Shown one piece after another: positions 57,034 to 64,000 of a stretch of 64,000 nucleotides of DNA. Numbering within the stretch: position 1 is the stretch's first letter; each line of letters begins with the position of its first letter. The position numbers and the translations under genes are program-made. This DNA is from Armillaria gallica (lineage: Eukaryota; Basidiomycota; Agaricomycetes; Agaricales; Physalacriaceae), in assembly GCA_037576215.1 (NCBI GenBank), contig JBANDB010000004.1:5208001-5272000 (forward strand), written 5' to 3'. The notes below the pieces were generated by a model. That model was not told the DNA's origin. It ran no database searches and saw only the letters and a list, made by a program, of their open reading frames with translations.

Positions 57034-58555
57034 ATGACTCTCGTCAGCGCCAAGTCGGGTAACTCTTCTCTTCCACAACATACTCAGAACGATCTCGCTT
57101 TTCATCCATCTGTTTCTACACCTCCTCGCTGGCCAGGCTTCTATCAAGAACCTATCGAGAACGATATCATAGACGGCACAGACTGGATCGATTTCTTACG
57201 GGCAGTCCTAGTACACCGCACAGATTTTTATCGTTCTACTGGATGCTTTGTCTCCACGTCTAGAAGATTAGGCGAGCATGTTGCAAGGTATCACACGTTC
57301 AAGTTCAGCTTCATTTGGTTGTGAGCCCAACATCAGTCCCCGTCCCTTTGCCCTTCTGACACGAAGTATCGAAGTATAATCAGATCGCACATCCAAACGA
57401 AAACGCTCTATACCATCTACGACATTATCGAATACCGAGGATACCTTGAAAATGTCTGTCCTGGACTCATCAACGACATTCTCCAAGAAATCTGTGACAA
57501 CGGCTCAGATACAATGGCATTCAGTGACGACCTTTGTCGTCGATGCAAGACTGCTGGGCCAGAGTTAGAACGCAAGATGTCGATGCTGCAAGCGATAGTT
57601 ATCAGACAACACAGAGTCAGTCTAAATCTGTTCCTGCAGTCATACGAAACTCATCCCTCATCGTTCAGGATTTCAACCCTAAGACTTTCGTCAAAACTAT
57701 TACTTATCTCAGCTACGGCGCCTACGTGATCCTTTACTGTATCACTCTTCCACTTTTGTTCTGCTTGGTTGCCTCCGAGTCTTCATCTGTTAGTACTACC
57801 TGTTTAGGATGCATTGGGGTGATCGGTGTCTACGCGGTTACGGCGGGTAGGTCTTTTCTACTGCGACTGACTACTGCTCATCTCGCTCAGTATCAGAGAC
57901 ACATCCGCCCGCGTGCGAAGTTGCCCAAGAGGTCGACAGCCTAAACGCCAACACATTCCAACTTATTTGGGCTGTGAGAAACGTAGCAGGGTTACTGACC
58001 CTCATAGCCGAGTCCGAAGGTTCACCAATGTCCGATATGCTCCACACGGAGCTGTTTCTAAACGCTTTCCAGGCCTCGGTATGTCACAATTCTCATGGTT
58101 CTTTCTATTATTCATTCGGGCACCTTTTCAAGTTCTTGAGAGGACGTCAAGAGCTATTGGATCTACGGTCGTGGCTCCAAGAGTTGCCTAGCTGGACTGA
58201 CAAAAATTTTGGCGCACATCATTGGAACGACCACGACGTTACCTCCCCTCGTGACAACAGTTTGCACTATATCCCTTACAAAGCACCGTCAACTCGGACT
58301 CGAAGCATCTTTCCTCGTGTTCCTCGATTCTCAAGTATCGCGGTGACTAGAATCTACCAGAAGGTCTTTGGAAGATACTCTCGTAGCGACCTCCTACCGA
58401 CGACCTCCTCTCGACAAGTTAAGCATCAAAAGGTTGCCGCCACCAACACTCAAGCTAGTGATACTGCACGCGTTCCTGAGTCTACCGCTTCGGGGATTGG
58501 TCTCTCAATGGCGATTTCCAGATATTCTCGTTCAGCAGTAGAAGATTACGTATGA
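57034..58555 (+). CDS. Membrane protein of unknown function, intact tandem copy
   Basis: Five exons (57034-57287, 57375-57615, 57669-57846, 57891-58078, 58133-58555) give 427 residues with every phase matching. Domain order: a serine/proline-rich N-terminus with RWPGFYQEPIENDIIDGTDW; a helical region (KTLYTIYDIIEYRGYLENVCPGLINDILQEI); two adjoining hydrophobic segments (YVILYCITLPLLFCLVA and TTCLGCIGVIGVYAVTA); then LNANTFQLIWAVRNVAGLLTLIAE and a WTDKNFGAHHWND motif; and a long polar tail. I do not recognise the family. A broken copy with the same promoter lies 4.9 kb upstream in the same direction, so the pair arose by tandem duplication spanning the RNase-like gene region. Confidence 0.75.
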
Positions 58556-58856
58556 GAAAGGGATGTTCGGTGACCGGCTCGGTGTACGACTTGCTACTAT
58601 TCTTCTTCTGTCGCTTCTTCTGGCGTAGCGATCTTCTCTCTTTCCCTTCACACGAGGTGCTGGACTGCATAGGCTCGAAATTGATTTGTATGGCCCAATG
58701 AAATGTTTTTCTCAGTTCACACTCGTTTGAATATCAAGCAGGGCTCGTATGGGATGTGACTAGGAACTGTACAGTGTTACGTGTCTCCTCGGAAATAAAT
58801 GGAACGTAAGCGAATCCGTACGAGAATCCACCAGCTGCCAACGAAAGAAGTTCGAC

Positions 58857-59316
58857 GTGTGGTCACTATCCTCTTCCTCTGGCACCCCCGTGGGCATGAT
58901 AGGAGCAACGGTCATGCGACAGTCTCTTTCTTGGCTTGGCATTGGCCACACAGGTCCGTGTATTGAGTCGTCGGACGATCTCGACGAGGAGAAACCGAAG
59001 GGTCAGACGTTCAAAACAACGGATCCGGTTCGTCTTCCGCATTCTGCCCATGGGCCAACACAAGTACCAACCAACAACTCGCTTTCCTTCATGTCAAGAC
59101 ACAGCTGTACCATGGGATGGCGGACGTCGTTATCAATTCCCTTATCCTCATCCTAGCAGGTGCCACCCTCTCTTCCGCTACCAACGCCGCTTCTCTGTTT
59201 GACGCGTATGATCTCATCCGTAACGCCGTCTCCCCTTCCACTGCCTCCCTCTTTGCCGTGGCACTCTTGTTCTCCGGCCAATCTTCTTCCCTCATCGCCA
59301 TCCAGCATGCACCATA
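58857..59316 (+). pseudogene. NRAMP-type metal transporter remnant
   Basis: Two NRAMP blocks survive in different frames. The first is GMIGATVM with the neighbouring LALATQVRVL in another frame (58860-58975), the counterpart of the G-x-I-G-A-T-V-M-P-H helix. The second is ADVVINSLILILAGATLSSATNAASLFDAYDLIRNAVSP then FAVALLFSGQSSSLIA (59120-59300), the counterpart of the later helices ending in SGQSS. NRAMP/SMF proteins carry manganese and iron across membranes. The histidine after GATVM is replaced by Q, the frames do not join, and nothing of the other helices is present. It is therefore a truncated, frameshifted relic. Confidence 0.7.
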
Positions 59317-60578
59317 ATAGACTTTCCAAGGCACGTCGCGCGTTGAATTCACCCTTGAGACGAAACCTTTCTTATGTGCCGGTAACGCGTCTGGTGTGGG
59401 AACAGGCCCGGGCCCACTCTGTCCCTCACACTGACAGAAGGCCTTGCGGCAGCTTCTTTACACCGCCAAGCCCTCACCCCTCACACTGGATAGTCCACCG
59501 CATTGAGTTGGGTGGGTGTGTTTGTTACTGTCCAGCCACAACCTTCTTCTCTGGTGTTGAGTCGATTGTTCAATCTCGATCTTACACGTAAGAGGTATCA
59601 CGTCCTGAATTACCTTGATACGACGCTTTCCGGCCTTTAGTATGAGAGTGGTCAATGTTTGGAACTTAGCACGCTTACAAAACTGTCACGCATCGACTTT
59701 CTGTTGGCTATTTGAGAGTTCAAATGTTCAAGCCAGGTGAAAAGGGTACCGAACTGGCATACTTCTTATTGCTATAGGTATCTAGAAAAAATAAATGTGC
59801 ATGAAGAAATAAAATTGGATTTTTCCGAGACTCCGAGAGAGTCTAAGCATTGTCGACTCTCACAGTATCGTAAAATTTCAGTTGTTCTATGGTATTTTTT
59901 TATTGACATCGTACATGTTCCTGCCGCAATTTCGTCGTTGATGCCTCAGTTTATCAGTTATGTATCACTGGTTTTCTCATGCCCGCTTTTTAGCGTTAAA
60001 CGCTCCTCACTCAAAAATCCGCCCACAAAGCCCAAAGCAGCGTTCAATACCATTTCTCGGGCCGTTTGAAATTGGTTTGAATTGGCACTTACTGCGGGCT
60101 GTCAGCACAGCAGCATGTACAGGAGAATTCCACTTTGCAGCACATTCTAGCTACTTCTCGACTTCAGTTTTTCCCTGGCGACGACGACTAAAAAAATTGC
60201 ATACTCAGCAGTACGCAGTGATTTTATCTGTGGGTTGTAAGGATGCCGTGCTGTGTTGAAATTTGCACATGCCGACCACTCACAATATAAGCCGAACCGT
60301 TGCCGGTGAAAGATGCCGAGATATGCCGGTATGAGTCTCTAAGTTTGGTCCGTTACGTATGAACAATCGACTACATAACTTACTCTCTTTGTACTCTCTT
60401 GTTCTCTGCTACTGCAACCGATTTATCGCTCTCTGTTCCGCTCATCAAACTATTCACACATCTCACCAGAAAAACAAATCGTTCTGACTCCAGATATCTC
60501 ATAACACTTGTACGTCGTGCTTAAGAGTACTTCAATGATGATACTGGTTGTTGACTGAGATTTCCATTTTAGGTCGTG
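59317..60578. other. No gene seen (1.26 kb); promoter of F-box copy 3
   Basis: AT-rich and without a supported frame. A TATA-like element (cacaatataagccg) lies near 60280-60293, and an acceptor-like ttccattttag sits at 60563-60573 just before the coding start, suggesting a 5' UTR intron. Confidence 0.4.
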
Positions 60579-62249
60579 ATGCAATCTACTCCCACCGCTC
60601 TGGAGGAGATCCTAGCCAAACATGACTGGATATCAACTTTCACATATTCACCCGATGTCCTCTCGCTTTTACGCTCCAACGACGCGCCATCAACTTCACA
60701 ATCTGCTTCGCTGAGGGCGTCCTTCGAGAGACTGAAGACAGCTCGCGCAGAGCTACAGAGCGACCTTGATCTGCTCCATAATGCTACCGCGTCGCTGCAG
60801 AGCCAAATGTTGTGTCTCCAGTCATTCGAAAATGACTATAAAGCGGCATTTTCTCCGATACGTTGCGTTCCCTCGGAGATCACGTCGGAGATTCTACGCC
60901 ATGTATGGAAAAACGACTACCATTTACCAGGAATGCCTGGATTCAACGTTTTCACTATAAAGAAGGGGCCGTGGTATCTTGGTCAAGTGTGTAGCTCGTG
61001 GCGAAATGTTATCGAAACACTTTGTCCGGAGTTGTGGTCCACCATGACAGTGAAAATTCCGTTCTCCTATCCTCAAGTGCCTCTGAAAGCGGACGCGGTA
61101 GAAATACTCCGCGTCGTCCTGGAACGCTCCCGTAATCATCCACTCGATTTTCATTTTGACGGCACCGAGGTGGGAGAAGTTCAAGTGATGAAGCGATGTT
61201 TTGATGTCATGGTCTCCCATTTAAACCGATGGAGAGCGATCGAAATAGTGGTCCCCCCAGTTCTTCTTCCACAACTCTCTCTCATTCATGGAAAGACTGA
61301 GCGTCTTAGAGACATATACATTTATTGCTCCCGCGCTGACCCTCAGTCCGGAGGTATTCGTGCCTTCGAAATCGCCCCCAAACTCGAAAAGTTGCACATG
61401 GAAGGCATGCACCCAGACGCCGCCATCCCTTTCCCGGTCGACAATCTTGTGTCTTTCTCAGATCAAAGACCATTTGCTGGAGACCGGTGGACCCCTAAAT
61501 ATCTTGACATCATCAAATCGGCTCCAAAACTTCGCTCATTTTCCTATAACGACTACGGTGTTAGCCTGATACCTACGCCGGTTTCTGCCCCTGGCGTCAC
61601 GTCCAGATCGGTGGAAAAACTTTCGGCGTCTTCGCCAAGCTTTATGCGCAGCCTGGTACTACCGTCACTGAAGAGCGTCACGCTAACCACCGCGGATGAT
61701 ATACTCGAGATGGAAGACGAAGTGATAAAATGCCCTGTGGGTGCGCTAAGCGCACTCCACAACATGCTTGTGCAGTCCCAGTGTTTTCTAACACGACTAC
61801 ACCTCATCGATGCGGTCTTGAACGATAGCCTCGGGAACATCATACGGCTCATGCCTAGCTTGGAAGAGTTCGTCATCAAACTCCACGAGTGGGAGGATGA
61901 ATACGACCCCATCATGGTCTCTCTTGTGACACAACTGAGCGAGATGACCCTCGTAGATGGGTCAGTTCAACATACCATGGTCCCGTCCCTGCAAGAACTC
62001 GGCATATACCTGTATTCTCTCCAGTACACTGACGTCTATTTCATTGATTCAGCATTTGTCGACATGGTTGCTTCGCGAGTGCGTCGTCCGCCCGACTCGC
62101 GACGTCTTACCAGACTCAATCTATGGGTGATGGGGGCCGGCTGGAGCTATGAGCTTGATGAGGTTGCCTTGAACAGTTTGGAAGGCGAGGGACTTAGGCT
62201 TGACTTCATCACGGAAGATGGAGATCCTGCGACAGATTCTGATGAGTGA
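60579..62249 (+). CDS. F-box-like protein, copy 3
   Basis: A single coding exon of 556 residues from the ATG at 60579 (MQSTPTALEEILAKHDWIS); the GTG three bases earlier is not used. It shares with copies 1 and 2 the coiled coil, the F-box-like SPIRCVPSEITSEILRHVW (shorter by about ten residues after it), GPWYLGQVCSSWRNVIETLCPELW, the leucine-rich units and an acidic DPATDSDE tail. The ending and the FIDSAFVDMVASRVRRP block are closest to copy 2. An unknown-gene relic lies in its 3' flank, as for copy 2. Intact. Confidence 0.85.
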   Translation: MQSTPTALEEILAKHDWISTFTYSPDVLSLLRSNDAPSTSQSASLRASFERLKTARAELQSDLDLLHNATASLQSQMLCLQSFENDYKAAFSPIRCVPSEITSEILRHVWKNDYHLPGMPGFNVFTIKKGPWYLGQVCSSWRNVIETLCPELWSTMTVKIPFSYPQVPLKADAVEILRVVLERSRNHPLDFHFDGTEVGEVQVMKRCFDVMVSHLNRWRAIEIVVPPVLLPQLSLIHGKTERLRDIYIYCSRADPQSGGIRAFEIAPKLEKLHMEGMHPDAAIPFPVDNLVSFSDQRPFAGDRWTPKYLDIIKSAPKLRSFSYNDYGVSLIPTPVSAPGVTSRSVEKLSASSPSFMRSLVLPSLKSVTLTTADDILEMEDEVIKCPVGALSALHNMLVQSQCFLTRLHLIDAVLNDSLGNIIRLMPSLEEFVIKLHEWEDEYDPIMVSLVTQLSEMTLVDGSVQHTMVPSLQELGIYLYSLQYTDVYFIDSAFVDMVASRVRRPPDSRRLTRLNLWVMGAGWSYELDEVALNSLEGEGLRLDFITEDGDPATDSDE

Positions 62250-62454
62250 TGTGGCTGGACTGTATTCTCTCTGTTTATGATGTCAGTGCGAAACTCATGT
62301 ACTCCTTACTGATATTGTTGAAGTGATACCGTACGGTTCAGTTGTTTAGGAGGAAAACAGCTAGGACATATGGCTGAATGGTTTGTTTTGAGGAGACCAG
62401 TTAATCGCCAGCCTGGATCCGAAGTTTTAACTGAGTGTTCGTCCTCTGGAAATC

Positions 62455-62740
62455 CATGGATTGCGATAGTAGTGGTCTACGCCTTGTCATGACGTGAACC
62501 GCCTCAGTATCATCGTTCTGTAACAGCCCGCGTGAACTCGTTCGTACGTGTCTCTGACTAGGATTCGAGGTATCCAAGTTTTATCATTCCCATCTGACAT
62601 CTCTGGTGAGATGAAACTCGAACGTCTATGATGGTTGAAATCTGTTCTTCGAGGAAAGGCATGCACTTCAGGAGGTATGGGTGTCAAACCTGTGACGTTG
62701 ACGTTGACGTCGGTTATGTGACTTGAATTTTCAAGGTTGT
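62455..62740 (-). pseudogene. Relic of an unknown gene, matching 44.4-44.8 kb
   Basis: The minus strand reads LTPIPPEVHAFPRRTDF, then SGDG-like polar sequence and PRILVRDTYERVHAGCYRTMILRRF. This matches the plus strand at 44445-44760. It ends at a stop near 62487 and has no complete gene around it. It appears to have been duplicated with the F-box gene beside it. A (TTGACG)n run occurs at 62697-62713. Confidence 0.55.
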
Positions 62741-63075
62741 GCTATTGGCATGCCCGCTCATAGTTTGGCGCTATGAGATGTTATTGTTTAGGACAGCGGG
62801 ACTTCATAGGAGGTGGCTGATGGGGAAGACGGTGAGAATCCTATCCGCTAACTTGAAGTCTCTCCACACGTAAATGTCCATATTTCGGATTATTCGCAGA
62901 GTGAGAGGCTGCCAAAGAGACCCGGCATTTGCCGCTGGTGACCAATAATCTAAATACTGTGGTCGCGCCACATGATCACGTTACTTTGCTCTTTGTTCTA
63001 AGTACGCGACCTGAAGGCTTGCTGTCGCGGCACTCCTCTTTCTCCCTCTACCAGGCTCGGCTTGAACTCCACATC

Positions 63076-63987
63076 ATGCCTTTTGACGCAAGCAAGGACT
63101 TGGATTCACCGAATGATGGTTTCCCAGCGAATTCTCACCCGGCCACTCACTCAGCCACAACGAAAAAAAATCTATCGCAGGAATCTGTGTCCGACGGTTC
63201 ATGATCCTCTGTACGTAGTACTTCACCCAGCAGTGAAACCTCGACCGCTTATCCCAAATTCCACTTCACGTCAAATTACGATCGATGCATTCAAGCAGAT
63301 CTCGAAAACCGCGTTTTCATGCCTGCCAATGATTTTTTCACCAACATTCTCCATCTTCCTCAGAATTGGCGCACTAACGACGAGATGCGAACTCTGATTA
63401 CAACCATCAAAAGCAATCTCACATTCAGAGGACATGTCAAGACCTACGTCAAACTGTGGGATAAGAGCAACGCCAAGTCTGGGGAGAGGCCCGAGGCCTT
63501 TCATCATCCTCACGGCCTGATGTTTGATGGCACGTTTGCTGATCTGGGTGGCACTGAGAACTACGGACTGGGCCTTGCAAATCCGGTCGTCGGTGGCTCA
63601 CAAGATATCCCCGATGCCTGGGGTGTTCTTCAGGCGATGTTCAGCAGTTCGGGGAACTTTCTTGATGCTATGCAGGACAACGGGTCCGTTAATGCCGTCT
63701 CGTGGTATCAAACTATGTATCGGCAGGAGTTCGAACCCGACGAGTGCTATCTAGATGAGGGTTCCGATGCCATCTATAGCGTCCTAACGGCTGGTAAGCT
63801 TCTTTTGTCCCTTGACGTTCATCTGAGCCCGAATTCCCATATCCAGATGGAAAAGATCCTCGGGTACTATTACGACGCAAACCTATCCTGCGGCGCGATC
63901 CCGGGAGCATCCTACCACCCACCTGGTCCTACCCCTCCTCCTACAAGCGTCGCCCAGAGCTTGATGATGCTTCTTGTGTCCCCTTGA
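63076..63987 (+). pseudogene. Unknown gene with one in-frame TGA
   Basis: From the ATG at 63076 the frame reads MPFDASKDLDSPNDGF, a serine/threonine-rich stretch ending SVSDGS, then TGA at 63202-63204. It continues without break for 260 more codons (SSVRSTSPSSETSTAYPKF, MPANDFFTNILHLPQNWRTNDEM, TFADLGGTENYGLGLANPV) to a TGA at 63985-63987. A CGA codon (arginine) would restore the frame by one base. Translation could instead start at the in-frame ATG 63319 (222 residues). I do not recognise the family. The gene may also continue by splicing beyond the window end. Confidence 0.5.
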
Positions 63988-64000
63988 AGTATGCACGCAC

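Noticed and set aside
1..64000. CRISPR arrays, rRNA genes, bacterial-type operons or insertion sequences
   Set aside because: None seen; intron-rich genes and protein families are those of a basidiomycete nucleus.

Overview
This window looks like nuclear DNA of a mushroom-forming basidiomycete (Agaricomycetes). Genes are cut by many introns of about 39-70 bp, and the lineage-typical families DUF6533, DUF6535, FunK/kinase-like proteins, HET, NACHT-ankyrin and F-box proteins are all present next to ordinary eukaryotic housekeeping genes. Gene structures were assembled by hand from reading frames, GT-AG borders and family motifs. Where I give an exon list, the spliced length is a multiple of three.

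Layout. 0-6.6 kb: a kinase-like gene, then housekeeping genes: complex I subunit NDUFA6, divergently paired with a PDAP1/PP28 phosphoprotein, and a 13-exon secreted GH5 exo-beta-1,3-glucanase. 8-16.4 kb: an unknown gene, a 1010-residue NACHT-ankyrin receptor (fungal NLR), a RING-CH membrane E3 ligase and a kinase-like gene. 17-27 kb: F-box copy 1, an NmrA-like reductase, a second F-box/LRR-type protein and a decayed DUF6535 membrane gene. 28-39 kb: a decayed unknown gene, a MITE, an ICMT-type methyltransferase, an F-box protein, the second kinase-like copy (same exon plan as the 15 kb gene) and a DUF6533 membrane protein. 41-51 kb: an intact alpha/beta-hydrolase (proline iminopeptidase type) with a 6-nt exon, a patchwork of duplicated and broken sequence, F-box copy 2 and a HET-domain gene with two in-frame stops. 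52-59 kb: a tandem pair of membrane protein genes (first broken, second intact) bracketing a secreted RNase-T1-fold gene that has lost three of four catalytic residues, then an NRAMP remnant. 60-64 kb: F-box copy 3 and a coding region with one in-frame stop.

About half of the recognisable genes belong to expanding, fast-changing families (NLR, HET, F-box, RING, kinase-like). These are linked in fungi to self/non-self recognition and ubiquitin signalling. They are mixed with many relics, so this reads as a birth-and-death region inserted between conserved genes. No operon logic applies. The strongest single observations are the catalytically dead RNase-fold secreted protein; the repeated pattern of single-step C-to-T (or G-to-A) nonsense codons in otherwise readable genes; a GA-AG intron in the glucanase; and the 6-nt exon of the peptidase.
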